DNA of 64,000 bases from Novosphingobium barchaimii LL02 (GTDB lineage Bacteria > Pseudomonadota > Alphaproteobacteria > Sphingomonadales > Sphingomonadaceae), in assembly GCF_001046635.1 (NCBI RefSeq), contig NZ_KQ130457.1:129641-193640 (forward strand), in the 5' to 3' direction. The notes beneath the pieces are model-generated. The model had not been told where the DNA came from and did not search any database. It saw nothing but the letters and a program-made list of their open reading frames with translations. The position numbers were made by a program, and so were the translations under genes. Each line of letters begins with the position of its first letter. Within the stretch, counting starts at the first letter, position 1. Shown one piece after another: positions 25,708-34,704 of the stretch.

Positions 25708-27269
25708 AGGTGCGCACCGATATCGTGCGGATGTATAAGGACATCCACGGCTGGGTCGGCATCGTTTCCGGCCTGGCGTTTTTCATCGCATTTTACGCCG
25801 GCGCCATAACCATGTTCGAAGAACCCCTCCAGCGCTGGGCTTCGCCGCCGAGCACGCTGGCAGCGCCGGTGTCGATCGAACGAACTCCCGAACTGGTGGA
25901 GGCCGTGTTGGCGGCGTACCCGGAGGCCGCCAAAGGCTATCAAGTGAATCTCGGGACCGGGCGTGAGCAGCCCGCGCGCGTCAGCTGGCAGGTCGCAGAT
26001 CGAGGCGCCGACGAGCATGGCGAGCGAAAGACGTTCTACGCCGCGCTCGATGCCGATGGAAAGCTACAGGTCGAGGAGCGTGGACCCTCTCCGGTGGCGC
26101 AGTTCATCGATGTCCTGCACCAGCAGGTCGGGCTTATGCTCGATCACGAGATCGCCATGCCTGTCATGGGGGCGATCTCGCTGCTCTATGCAATCGCACT
26201 GGTTTCCGGGGTGATCGTGCTTTTGCCCAGTCTCGTGAAGGATCTCTTCGCGCTGCGCAGCGGGAAGAACGTCAAGCGTATGTGGCTGGACGTGCATAAC
26301 CTGCTGGGAGTGCTCAGTCTGCCGTTCCATATCATCATGGCGCTGACCGCGGTCGTCTTCGCGTTCCACGATCAGTTTTACGACGCGCAAAGCGCGACCT
26401 TCGCGCATGCTGAGGAACGGCCAATAGTAGCAGCACCAAGGCAACCGGTGCAAACTGAACCGCTCCCGCCCGCCGTGCTCGTCCGAACGCTTGCGCGTGA
26501 AGCGCCGGGTTTCACTCCGATAGCGCTTGCTTATGGTAAGGGGCGGGACGGATCATTGGCGCTGCGTGCGATGGGGCAGGATCCGCGCTACGGCCTGCGC
26601 GCACCGACCTATACGCTGGCGATCCTGGACCCGCTGACTGGCAATGTCACGGGCGCCGACTATCTGGGCGGTAAGCAGGATGGTTGGGGTGCAACGATCA
26701 CCAGCTTTTTTGCGCTGCACTTCGGCAGCTTCGGCGGGACGGGGGTACGCTGGGCTTATTTCCTGCTGGGACTGGCCGGCGCGTTCCTGTTCTACACGGG
26801 CAACCTGTTATGGGTGGAAAGCCGCCGCCGGCGTGAGCGCAAGTCTGGGGCGGTGACCCAGACCCGTTCTACGCGCATACTCGGTGCCCTTACGGTTGGC
26901 GTGCCGCTGGGGTGCATTGCGGGCATCTCGGTAACTTTGGCTGCGGCCAAACTTCTCGGCGCAGGGGCAACCGAGGGTGCACATAGCCTGATCTATCATG
27001 TGGTATTTTTGAGCTTCGTTCTTTGGGCGATAGTGCGGGGAAGTGCGCGCGGTGCAACGGAGCTGTTGCCAGCCACTGCATTGGCGATGACCTGTGTCCC
27101 GGCGATAACGATCCTGCTCTCGGCTAACCATCCTGCTGACGTTCTCCTTGTGGATTTCGTAGCCGCCGCCGCTGCCGCCATCTTGTTGGCGGCATGGTCG
27201 TCGACGCGCCGTCGCGCCGTTCTCGGGCCGACAGACAGTGTTTGGAGCGCGCGAAAGCAGGCGATGTAA
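25704..27269 (+). CDS. PepSY-associated membrane protein (siderophore reductase-like)
   Basis: 521 aa from the ATG at 25704, overlapping the DUF3649 stop (ATGA). Starts MKVRTDIVRMYKDIHGWVGI with the conserved DIHxWxG and continues ISGLAFF-like into a first span. His in MWLDVHNLLGVLSLPFHIIM and an LHFGSFGG motif in a late loop are typical of PepSY_TM proteins (FoxB/PiuB-like). Four or more spans plus extra C-terminal spans (residues about 395-500). Such proteins are linked to reduction of ferric siderophores in the periplasm. Last gene of the iron operon. Confidence 0.85.
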   Translation: MKVRTDIVRMYKDIHGWVGIVSGLAFFIAFYAGAITMFEEPLQRWASPPSTLAAPVSIERTPELVEAVLAAYPEAAKGYQVNLGTGREQPARVSWQVADRGADEHGERKTFYAALDADGKLQVEERGPSPVAQFIDVLHQQVGLMLDHEIAMPVMGAISLLYAIALVSGVIVLLPSLVKDLFALRSGKNVKRMWLDVHNLLGVLSLPFHIIMALTAVVFAFHDQFYDAQSATFAHAEERPIVAAPRQPVQTEPLPPAVLVRTLAREAPGFTPIALAYGKGRDGSLALRAMGQDPRYGLRAPTYTLAILDPLTGNVTGADYLGGKQDGWGATITSFFALHFGSFGGTGVRWAYFLLGLAGAFLFYTGNLLWVESRRRRERKSGAVTQTRSTRILGALTVGVPLGCIAGISVTLAAAKLLGAGATEGAHSLIYHVVFLSFVLWAIVRGSARGATELLPATALAMTCVPAITILLSANHPADVLLVDFVAAAAAAILLAAWSSTRRRAVLGPTDSVWSARKQAM

Positions 27270-27292
27270 TCCCGCCCTCGTCAGGGACCACC

Positions 27293-27661
27293 ATGACATA
27301 TTCGAACCGGGCCTTGTATCGCCGGCCGCGCACCGAGCAGGCTGTCTTAGCCATGCTCCGTGGTGAACGAAACTCGCTGCGCGGCGCCGATCAAAACTGC
27401 GCATTCGGTCGGTTGCGTTATCTGGCTCGGCAGAGTGGGCTCGTAATATACGATGCTGATACCGGCTATCTGGGCGATGACGAGCTTACTGTGTTGTCGT
27501 GGTTGGCAATATCTCAGCGTCCAAGGACCAAGGCACTTCAGCCCGCTGATCCGGCGCTTGCTTCCGCCATCAATGACTGTGCTAGTCGGTTGATCGAAGC
27601 AGGAATGCGCCTCTATCCGATCACCATCTATCAATATCATCTGTTTAGCCGCCTGACGTGA
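27293..27661 (+). CDS. Conserved hypothetical protein
   Basis: 122 aa starting MTYSNRALYRRPRTEQAVLA. It contains RLRYLARQSGLVIYDADTGYLGDDELTVLSWLA-type sequence, a pattern I associate with short soluble proteins of unknown role in sphingomonads. No signal peptide or membrane span. An upstream in-frame start at 27194 lies within the PepSY gene and is less likely. Function unknown. Confidence 0.5.
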   Translation: MTYSNRALYRRPRTEQAVLAMLRGERNSLRGADQNCAFGRLRYLARQSGLVIYDADTGYLGDDELTVLSWLAISQRPRTKALQPADPALASAINDCASRLIEAGMRLYPITIYQYHLFSRLT

Positions 27662-27814
27662 ACGAATGCACAGCTCGGGCTGGGAACGTCCAGGATCAGG
27701 GCGCTTCGCAGGTGGCAAGTCGTTTGCGTGAGACTGTGGCCAACACAAATTGCCCGGTCGGGAATTAATCAGCTTGTTCGTCGCCGCGGTTTTTCCACAC
27801 CGGCGGGCTATGGC

Positions 27815-29143
27815 CTAGTATGCGCGCTCGGCTAGCCGGCGCCGGATTTCGTTGAGGTCGATGCCGTGACGGCCGACCTTGTAGTAGAACGTCTTGCGGG
27901 CAAGACCGAGGCTGAGCATCGCCTTGCTGATGTTGCCGCCGGCCGCACGGATCGCCGCCACCATCACGCTGCGTTCGAAGGCGTCCACCTGTTCATTCAG
28001 CGGCAAGGGGGCGCCGGCGACGGAGACTTCGTCCTCCAGCCCCAGGATCACCCGTTCGGCGAAGTGGGCCAGTTCGCGCACGTTGCCCGGCCAGTCGTGA
28101 TCGACCAGGTGTCGCCAAGTCTGCTTGCCGAGCGTCGGCACGTCGCGCCGTAGCCGGGCGGCCGCCGCATCGACGAGGTGGGCGAAGATGAGCGGCACGT
28201 CCTCGCGGCGTTCGCGCAGCGGCGGTATGCGCAAGCGGATCGCGGCGAGGCGATAGAGCAGGGCGGGCTGAACCTGCGTTTCGGCGGCGTTCTCGCGGAT
28301 GCAGGCGATCACCCTGAGATCGACGGGTTGCGGTTCGCGCGCGCCTTCGGGCAGCACGACCCGGTCTTCCATGAACTGCACGAGGTTGGCCTGGAGCGCG
28401 TCGCCCGCCTGGTCCACGTCGTCGAGAAACAGCGTGCCGTCATGCGCCTGCAGCAGCTTGCCGTCCACGGGGCCGTGTCCCGATCGCCCTCCGTGCAGCA
28501 TGGACCCGGCAAGGGCATCGGGCACCGCGCCGCACGGGATGGTGACGAACCGCTGGCGCGATCGCAGGCTGCGCTTGTGGATCATGCGGGCGACGAGTTC
28601 CTTGCCGGTGCCGGTCTCTCCTTCGATCAGGACGTCGATGTCCGTCGCTGCCAGGCTTTCGATCGTGGCGCGCAACCGGACGATGGCGGGAAAGTTGCCG
28701 ATCAGCGGCGAGGTCGGTTCGCTGACCATGCGGCGCAGCACCCGGTTTTCAAGGACCAGTGCGCGTTTTTCGCTGGCCCGGCCGATGGAGGCGACGAGGC
28801 CGTCGGGGTCGAACGGCTTGGTCAGGAAATCCCACGCGCCCGCCTTCAGTGCGTCGATCGCCATAGGCACGTCGCCATGGCCGGTGACCAGGATAACCGG
28901 AAGCTCCGCGTCGAGTGCGGTGATGGCGCGGAACAGTTCGATGCCCGACATGTGCGGCATCCGCACGTCGCTGACCACGATGCCGCGAAAGTCCGCGTCG
29001 ATGGCCTTGAGCGCGTCGCGCGGGTCGTGAAACGCCATGACCTCATAGCCGGCGAGCATGAGCGTCTGGCGCATGGCGTCGCGCACGTCCGCGTCGTCGT
29101 CGATCAGGGCGATGCAGCGGATTTCGGGCAGCGGATCGATCAT
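27815..29143 (-). CDS. dctD-like: DctD-like sigma54-type response regulator lacking GAFTGA
   Basis: 442 aa. Receiver domain 1-125 with acidic pocket D15-D17, phosphoacceptor Asp59 and Lys109. AAA+ domain about 145-375 with Walker A GETGTGKE (175-182) and Walker B GTLFLDDVD (236-244). A Fis-type HTH lies at the C-terminus (GGNISKAMLSLGLARKTFYYKV). The sigma54-contacting GAFTGA loop, expected around 216-227, is replaced by GGRSGHGPVDG. It may therefore act without sigma54 or as a repressor/activator of another type. Four-nt overlap with the kinase gene upstream. Confidence 0.85.
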   Translation of the reverse strand: MIDPLPEIRCIALIDDDADVRDAMRQTLMLAGYEVMAFHDPRDALKAIDADFRGIVVSDVRMPHMSGIELFRAITALDAELPVILVTGHGDVPMAIDALKAGAWDFLTKPFDPDGLVASIGRASEKRALVLENRVLRRMVSEPTSPLIGNFPAIVRLRATIESLAATDIDVLIEGETGTGKELVARMIHKRSLRSRQRFVTIPCGAVPDALAGSMLHGGRSGHGPVDGKLLQAHDGTLFLDDVDQAGDALQANLVQFMEDRVVLPEGAREPQPVDLRVIACIRENAAETQVQPALLYRLAAIRLRIPPLRERREDVPLIFAHLVDAAAARLRRDVPTLGKQTWRHLVDHDWPGNVRELAHFAERVILGLEDEVSVAGAPLPLNEQVDAFERSVMVAAIRAAGGNISKAMLSLGLARKTFYYKVGRHGIDLNEIRRRLAERAY

Positions 29144-30891
29144 GGTCTGCGCAACTCCACTTCGAACAAGGCGCCGTTTTTGCTGGGAACCAGGCGCAGG
29201 GCGCCGCCCAGATCGGCCATGATGTCGCTGGCGATGACCAGGCCAAGGCCCAGCCCGGCGGGCCTGCTGGTGGCGAACGGGGTGAACAGCCGCTCGCGCA
29301 TTTCGGGCGCGATGCCCGGGCCATTGTCTTGCACCTGCAGCACCACTCTGTCGTCCCGGACGTGCGCATCCAGCGCGATCGACGGGGCGGGCGTGCCTGC
29401 CAGCGCGTCAAGCGCGTTCTGGAGCAGGTTGACCAGCACTTGTTCCAGACGCACGGCATCGGCCATGACGCGCAGATCTTCGGGCATATCGGCGATGGTC
29501 AGCCTGACCCCGTCCATGCGCGAGCGCAGGATCAGCAGGCTGCCCTCCACCGGTTCGCGCAGCGCGATCGCCGATACGGCGCCGGTGGCCTTGCGCGAAA
29601 AGCCGCGCAATTCGGATGTCACCCGGCCGATCCGTTCGGTCAGCCGCTCGATCGTGGACAGGTTCTGCACGACGGAATCGACATCCCCGCGCGCGATCAA
29701 CTGGCGGCTGTTGGCGGCATACGTGCGGATCGCGGCGACCGGCTGGGCGGTTTCGTGCGCGATGCCCGCGGTGATCTGCCCGAGCGAAGCCAGGCGGTTG
29801 GCCTGCCGCAGCCCTTCGCGCAAGGTATCGGCGCGCGCTTCCCCGGCAGCGCGTTCCTCCATTTCCCGGCGCAATTCGCCCGTGCGTTCGGCCACGAGGG
29901 CTTCGAGTTCGCTGGTCCGGGCCGCGGCCAGCGCGGTGCGTTCCGCGCGGCGCTGCGCCCGGTCCCGCGCGATCCAGGCAAGCGCCGCCAGAACCATAAG
30001 CGCCAGCCCCGTGGAGATGCGCGCGGTGCGCACGGCGCGGTCCACGCTGTCCGTCGAAGTCAGCAGGTTGAGCCGCCATCCCCAGCCTTCGATCGGCTCC
30101 GACGTCCACAGCAGGCGCGCGCGCGGGTTGCCGTCCACACGCACGATGCCGGTGTCCGCCCCCACGATCGGGATCGGGCGCAACGAGCCTTCGCCGGATT
30201 GAAGTTCGGCGCGGAACCGCCGTTTCGCGGCCGGCGAAAGCGGCCGCGTGGTGGTGAAACGCCACTGCGGCCTGCTGGTGATCAGGACGATGCCTTCGCG
30301 CCCGGTGACGAACGTGATCTCGCCCAGTCGCGCCCACTCGCGCTCGATCCGTTCGAACTCCAGCTTGACCACCACATACCCGTCCCCGCGCGTGCGGTGG
30401 GCAAGGTAAAGACCCGCCCGTTCGCTGACGGTGCCCAGCGCGAACTGCGTTCCGACCCCATGCACCGCAGCCGTGCGGAAGTAATTGCGAAAGGCGTAGT
30501 TCTGCCCCACGAAGCTGCGCGGAGCGGCCGCATTGCTGGAGGCGAGCGTCGTTCCGCCGGCATCCAGCAGGTAGATCTGCGCGGCTCGCGTCGTCCTGGC
30601 CAGCGTCGCCAGCTTGCGGGCCACCTGTTGCAGCGCCGGCTGCGATCCGGCCAGGCCGGCGACGATGTCGCTGTCGTCCGCCAGCGTCACCGGCAGCAGG
30701 CGGAAGCGCTCGATCTCGCTTTCGAGGTATGCTTCGCGAAGCGCGGCGGCGTTGAGCGCGTTCTGCTCCAAACGGCTGCGCTCGCTGCGCGCGGCGATCA
30801 CGCCGCTGCCCCAGACGATCGCCCCCCCCAGTGCCAGCAGGGCAGCGACGCACAGCGCGCGAATCCAGGGACGAGGCAGGGCCATTACCAC
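29140..30891 (-). CDS. dctB-like: DctB-like sensor histidine kinase
   Basis: 583 aa. Two membrane spans (about 11-32 and 293-308) enclose a periplasmic double-PAS/Cache sensor with the GQNYAFRNYFRTA motif of C4-dicarboxylate sensors. Then a coiled coil, HisKA with H-box GIAHETAQPVAAIRTYA (His379) and HATPase with NLLQNALDA, DNGPGIAPEMRERLFTPFATS and GLGLGL. Divergent from mqo across a 507-bp gap, which fits regulation of malate or other C4-dicarboxylate metabolism. No dicarboxylate transporter lies in this window. Confidence 0.88.
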   Translation of the reverse strand: MVMALPRPWIRALCVAALLALGGAIVWGSGVIAARSERSRLEQNALNAAALREAYLESEIERFRLLPVTLADDSDIVAGLAGSQPALQQVARKLATLARTTRAAQIYLLDAGGTTLASSNAAAPRSFVGQNYAFRNYFRTAAVHGVGTQFALGTVSERAGLYLAHRTRGDGYVVVKLEFERIEREWARLGEITFVTGREGIVLITSRPQWRFTTTRPLSPAAKRRFRAELQSGEGSLRPIPIVGADTGIVRVDGNPRARLLWTSEPIEGWGWRLNLLTSTDSVDRAVRTARISTGLALMVLAALAWIARDRAQRRAERTALAAARTSELEALVAERTGELRREMEERAAGEARADTLREGLRQANRLASLGQITAGIAHETAQPVAAIRTYAANSRQLIARGDVDSVVQNLSTIERLTERIGRVTSELRGFSRKATGAVSAIALREPVEGSLLILRSRMDGVRLTIADMPEDLRVMADAVRLEQVLVNLLQNALDALAGTPAPSIALDAHVRDDRVVLQVQDNGPGIAPEMRERLFTPFATSRPAGLGLGLVIASDIMADLGGALRLVPSKNGALFEVELRRP

Positions 30892-31398
30892 CCGTTAGCG
30901 GGTCCGACGAGGTGTGCCAATAGTTGCCCCATGGTATACCGATCATGTGTTGAAATTGGCACGAATGGTTTCGTCTGAAGTGGCCTCGATCCTTTCTAGT
31001 TATTGATATATAATGATTTCATACATGCAATGGGACAAATTGCATCAGCATCGCGGCTGTAGATAATGCCGCGCAAACCCACGTTTGCCGGTCGCGTGCG
31101 TCAGTGCGGCGGCTTCGGCCGGCCCGAAAGAACCGATGTCATGCCCGCCGTCCCATCCTGCGCCTGTCCGGTGACGGCAACATGAACCACCGCGATCGCG
31201 ATGACATGGGCTGCGAGCCGGCGCCTGCGCACGCGCTTTGGTTCCGCCAATTGCGCCATCTTCGCCACCTGGCCGAACCTGCGTTTGTGACGGACGGCCC
31301 GCAGATGCGCACCGGCGATTTCCAGCCCCCCTGATCCGGCGCATCGCGGAATGCCCTGTCCGCCAAAGCCCAGTCCTTCGCAAATCGGAAAAAAACAC
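30892..31398. promoter_or_regulatory. Divergent dctB-mqo intergenic region
   Basis: 507 bases. Holds TATAAT at 31009-31014 without a good -35, and a perfect inverted repeat ATGCAAT-7 nt-ATTGCAT at 31025-31045, a plausible regulator site. Small open frames on both strands at 31100-31350 show no recognisable motif. I found no convincing sigma54 promoter: TGGCAC occurs at 30956 but lacks the -12 GC. Confidence 0.4.
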
Positions 31399-33114
31399 AT
31401 GAACGATGTATCCAAGCCGGAGCCGCGATCGCGCTCCCGGCGTGGCCTCAAGATCGCCGGGGCCGTGGTCCTGGCGCTGCTGCTCGCCTTCGTCGCATTC
31501 CTTTATCGCCCGCTCTATTTCGGACCGGCGCCCGTGGCCGATAACGAAAAGCCGGTGGACGTCGTGGTCATCGGCGGCGGCATCATGAGCGTTACCCTGG
31601 CCACCTATCTCCAGGAAATGGAGCCGGGCTGGCAGGTGCGCCTGTTCGAACGCATGGACGAGGTCGCGGGCGAAAGCTCGAACGGCTGGAACAATGCCGG
31701 TACCGGCCATTCCGGCTTTGCCGAACTCAACTACACGCCCGAGGAAAAGGACGGCTCGATCTCGACCGGCAAGGCCGTCGACATCGCCGAGCAATTCGAG
31801 GTTTCGCGCCAGTTCTGGGCTCACGAAGTCGCGCAGGGCCGCCTGCCGCAACCCTCCGCCTTCATCAACGCAACGCCGCACATGAGCTTCGTGTGGGGTG
31901 ACGAGAACATCGCCTACCTGCACAAGCGCCAACTGGCGCTGGCGAGCAACCCGCTGTTCTACGGTATGCAGTATTCGCAGGACCACGACCGGATCGGGCA
32001 GTGGGCCCCGCTGGTGATGGAAGGCCGCAATGCCTCGCAGAAAGTTGCGGCGACCTACATGCCGCTGGGCACCGACGTGAACTTCGGCGTCATCACCCGC
32101 CAGTTGACCAGCGCGCTCCAGCGCAATCCCAACTTCCGCATGCAGTTGTCGCATGAAGTGCGTGGCCTGCGCCAGAACGCCGACAAGACGTGGAACGTCA
32201 CCGTCCACGATCTCAGGACCAAGCAGGACACCACGGTCAAGTCGCGCTTCGTGTTCATCGGTGCGGGCGGCGCCTCGCTCAAGCTGTTGCAGCTTTCCGG
32301 GATCCCGGAAGCGAAGAACTATGCCGGTTTCCCAGTCGGCGGGCAGTTCCTGGCGTTCCAGTCCCCCGCGGTCGCCGGGCGTCACGACGTGAAGGTCTAC
32401 GGCAAGGCGGAAGCCGGCTCGCCGCCAATGTCGGTGCCGCACCTCGACGCACGCAGGCTCGACGGGCATGACGTGACGCTGTTCGGTCCGTTTGCGCTGC
32501 AAAGCACCAAGTTCCTCAAGAACGGGTCGTGGACTGACCTGTTCGGCTCGGTCAACCATGACAACCTCGGCGGCATGGCGAAAGTCGGCGCGGAAAACCT
32601 CGACCTCGTGCGCTATCTCATGCAGCAGGCCATGCTGTCCGACGCGGATCGCCAGGCCGAACTGGTGAAGTATTATCCCAAGGCCCGGCGCGAGGACTGG
32701 AAGCTGGTCACCGCAGGGCAGCGCGTGCAGATCATCAAGCGCGATCCCAAGAAGGGCACCGTCCTGCAGTTCGGAACCGAGATCGTCACCGACAAGGACG
32801 GCACCATCGCCGCGCTGCTCGGTGCGTCGCCGGGCGCATCGACGTCGCCGGGGATCATGATCGCGGTCCTGGAAAAAGCCTTCCCGGACCAGATGAAGGG
32901 CGCATGGGGAGCGCGCATTCGCCAGATTGTCCCGTCCTACGGAATGAAACTGAACGAAAGCGCGGAACTGACCAACCGTATCCGCCGGATGACCAGCAAG
33001 GCCCTGAACCTTCCGTACATCGAAGTTCCGGCCGGGCTCTCGAAGGCGGCACCGTCCGCACCGACGCCTAGGCAGGAAGATCGAAACCTCAATCGCGAGC
33101 AGCAGGCTCTGTGA
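31399..33114 (+). CDS. mqo: Malate:quinone oxidoreductase with N-terminal membrane anchor
   Basis: 571 aa from the ATG at 31399. A membrane span at about 16-36 precedes the FAD-binding motif [19 protein letters not shown]. Mqo family hallmarks follow: [20 protein letters not shown]-like sequence, [36 protein letters not shown] and [15 protein letters not shown]. It oxidises L-malate to oxaloacetate and passes electrons to quinone at the inner membrane. The N-terminal anchor is an extension relative to the usual peripheral enzyme. Divergent from dctBD-like genes. Confidence 0.93.
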   Translation: MNDVSKPEPRSRSRRGLKIAGAVVLALLLAFVAFLYRPLYFGPAPVADNEKPVDVVVIGGGIMSVTLATYLQEMEPGWQVRLFERMDEVAGESSNGWNNAGTGHSGFAELNYTPEEKDGSISTGKAVDIAEQFEVSRQFWAHEVAQGRLPQPSAFINATPHMSFVWGDENIAYLHKRQLALASNPLFYGMQYSQDHDRIGQWAPLVMEGRNASQKVAATYMPLGTDVNFGVITRQLTSALQRNPNFRMQLSHEVRGLRQNADKTWNVTVHDLRTKQDTTVKSRFVFIGAGGASLKLLQLSGIPEAKNYAGFPVGGQFLAFQSPAVAGRHDVKVYGKAEAGSPPMSVPHLDARRLDGHDVTLFGPFALQSTKFLKNGSWTDLFGSVNHDNLGGMAKVGAENLDLVRYLMQQAMLSDADRQAELVKYYPKARREDWKLVTAGQRVQIIKRDPKKGTVLQFGTEIVTDKDGTIAALLGASPGASTSPGIMIAVLEKAFPDQMKGAWGARIRQIVPSYGMKLNESAELTNRIRRMTSKALNLPYIEVPAGLSKAAPSAPTPRQEDRNLNREQQAL

Positions 33115-33178
33115 ATGGATGGATCGCCGGGCGGCAAGCCACTCGGCGATTTGTTCGGGTACCAGCAACTGGTCATGG

Positions 33179-33443
33179 CTACATTCCTTCCCGTTGGGAA
33201 AGCTGTGCGCGCAACTGGGTAATCTCGTCCAGCAGTGGCCGGGTGATCTGTGTAATTTGCTGTTCGTTGAAGAGAGCCGGGATGTGCTGGGGGCAGTTCC
33301 AGTCGAACCCGATGATGTCGATCACGAAGGCCCGATCCAGCTCGGCATCGTAACCCGGAGCCACCAGCGCTGCGATATCGTCCGGGTCGTCGCTAGTGTG
33401 CGCGTGGCCGATCATCTTGAGCCGGCGCGGAGGAAAAAGGCTG
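33179..33443 (-). pseudogene. C-terminal remnant of a PNPOx-like flavin oxidase family gene
   Basis: The minus frame reads PPRRLKMIGHAHTSDDPDDI, later RAFVIDIIGFDWNCPQHIP. This matches the C-terminal third of pyridoxamine-5'-phosphate-oxidase-family proteins (YPNRRRLKILGRAR ... RAFLIDVxAFDWNCPQHI). The N-terminal two thirds with the FMN site are missing or scrambled by frameshifts upstream; the open frame from 33415 starts inside the domain. Intact relatives are about 200 aa. Confidence 0.6.
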
Positions 33444-33799
33444 TGATCGCAACAAGTAGCGTTGGCCGGTAAGCTCGCCGACGGGTTGGGTTCACGGATA
33501 GCGGCAACACATGGAGTATCACGCTACGTTGATCGTGGCGCTGGGCAAGTGATCACCAGGGCCGTGCTCAACAAACGATGGCAGGGACGCTTGGCCGGAT
33601 ACAACTGCAGTTCTCGATCCCAATCGAGGCGGATGCGGGCCGGTAAACGATATCGTTCTGGCCACCACCCGGCAGAGACGCCAACCGGTGGCCGATCCTG
33701 AGGACGCGATAGCGAGGTTGCCAAAGGACTGAGCAATGGCTTGGCCAGTGAGAGCCCGGTTGCGCTCAGCCGCCGATCGCGTCACGGTCGGGGCGAAGG
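33444..33799. other. Intergenic stretch, no assignable gene
   Basis: Lies upstream of the PNPOx-like remnant and downstream of the enoyl-CoA hydratase stop. May contain the scrambled N-terminal part of the remnant (a GQRYLL stretch on the minus strand recalls GNRQYIS of that family). No other feature seen. Confidence 0.3.
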
Positions 33800-34561
33800 T
33801 CAGTCCCGGGCGGCGAAGACTGGCGGGCGCTTCTCGAAGAACGCGGCGAACGCTTCCTGGGCTTCTGGCGATTGCATCGCGTCGCGGAACAGGGCGGCCT
33901 CTTCTTCAATGCGAGCGGCGATTGCCGTTGGATCGCCTTTCATCAGGCGGCGGGTTGCCAGTAATGCCTCCGGGGGCTTGGCGGTTAAAGCTCGTGCTTT
34001 GCTACGTGCGTGGTCGAGCAGACCATCTTTCGCTACGATGCCGGTGATCAGGCCGGCCTGATCTGCGCCGTGGGCATCCAGCGCCTCGCCGAGCAGCAGC
34101 ATTGCTGCCGCCTTGGCATAGCCGATGGTTGCCGGTGCCAGCAGGCTCGACGCTGCTTCGGGAACGATCCCAAGGTTGACGAAAGGCATGATGAACTGTG
34201 CGTCCGGCGCTGCATAGATGAGGTCGCAGTGGAACAGCAAGGTCGTGCCTACGCCCACCGCGAGACCTTGCACGGCCGCAACGATAGGCTTTGGGAAGGC
34301 GGCGATGGCCCGGATGAACTCGAACGCGGCTATACCCCCGTCCGGACCGGAGATGAAATCGGCCAGGTCGTTGCCGGCACAGAAGGCGCCGCCCGCCCCA
34401 TGAACGAGAACCGCCCCGATTTCGCGGCGCTGCGAGGCATCACCGAGGGCGTTCGTCATGGAGCGGTACATCTCGCCGGTCAGCGCATTCTTCTTTTCAG
34501 GCCGAGCGATCTCGATCTCCAAGACATGGTTGTCTTCGGTTATCCTGATGGACTCGATCAT
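33800..34561 (-). CDS. Enoyl-CoA hydratase/isomerase family protein
   Basis: 253 aa crotonase-fold enzyme. The oxyanion-hole segments are GAGGAFCAGNDLADF (about residues 54-68) and the GLAVGVGTTLLFHCDLIYAA block. The acidic residue occurs in NLGIVPEAASS; the first Glu of bifunctional hydratases is replaced by Ala/Phe context, so hydratase versus isomerase is uncertain. Next to a TBDT/Baeyer-Villiger cluster, where beta-oxidation of the ring-opened product would need such an enzyme. Confidence 0.85.
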   Translation of the reverse strand: MIESIRITEDNHVLEIEIARPEKKNALTGEMYRSMTNALGDASQRREIGAVLVHGAGGAFCAGNDLADFISGPDGGIAAFEFIRAIAAFPKPIVAAVQGLAVGVGTTLLFHCDLIYAAPDAQFIMPFVNLGIVPEAASSLLAPATIGYAKAAAMLLLGEALDAHGADQAGLITGIVAKDGLLDHARSKARALTAKPPEALLATRRLMKGDPTAIAARIEEEAALFRDAMQSPEAQEAFAAFFEKRPPVFAARD

Positions 34562-34704
34562 GCGCGGTTCTCTTCCTTACAACTTCTCGTGGTTCTCGCC
34601 CCATACAGATATCGTGCGCGTATCGCACCTCCTACCGTCGGCCTGTGCTGACGGCATGCGCAAGTCAGTCGGTCTTGGATTTGACGAGAACCGGCGCAGC
34701 GCTG

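Noticed and set aside
28178-30202. 674-codon plus-strand open frame opposite the DctBD-like genes
   Set aside because: Antisense shadow; the minus-strand genes carry all two-component motifs.
30956-30972. Possible sigma54 promoter upstream of mqo (TGGCAC at 30956)
   Set aside because: The required GC of the -12 element is absent at the right spacing.
31104-31451. Small open frames on both strands between dctB and mqo
   Set aside because: No family motif, poor ribosome sites and mutually overlapping; a short minus-strand peptide with one hydrophobic stretch is possible but not supportable.
31045-33168. 707-codon minus-strand open frame opposite mqo
   Set aside because: No recognisable domain; mqo on the plus strand is unambiguous.
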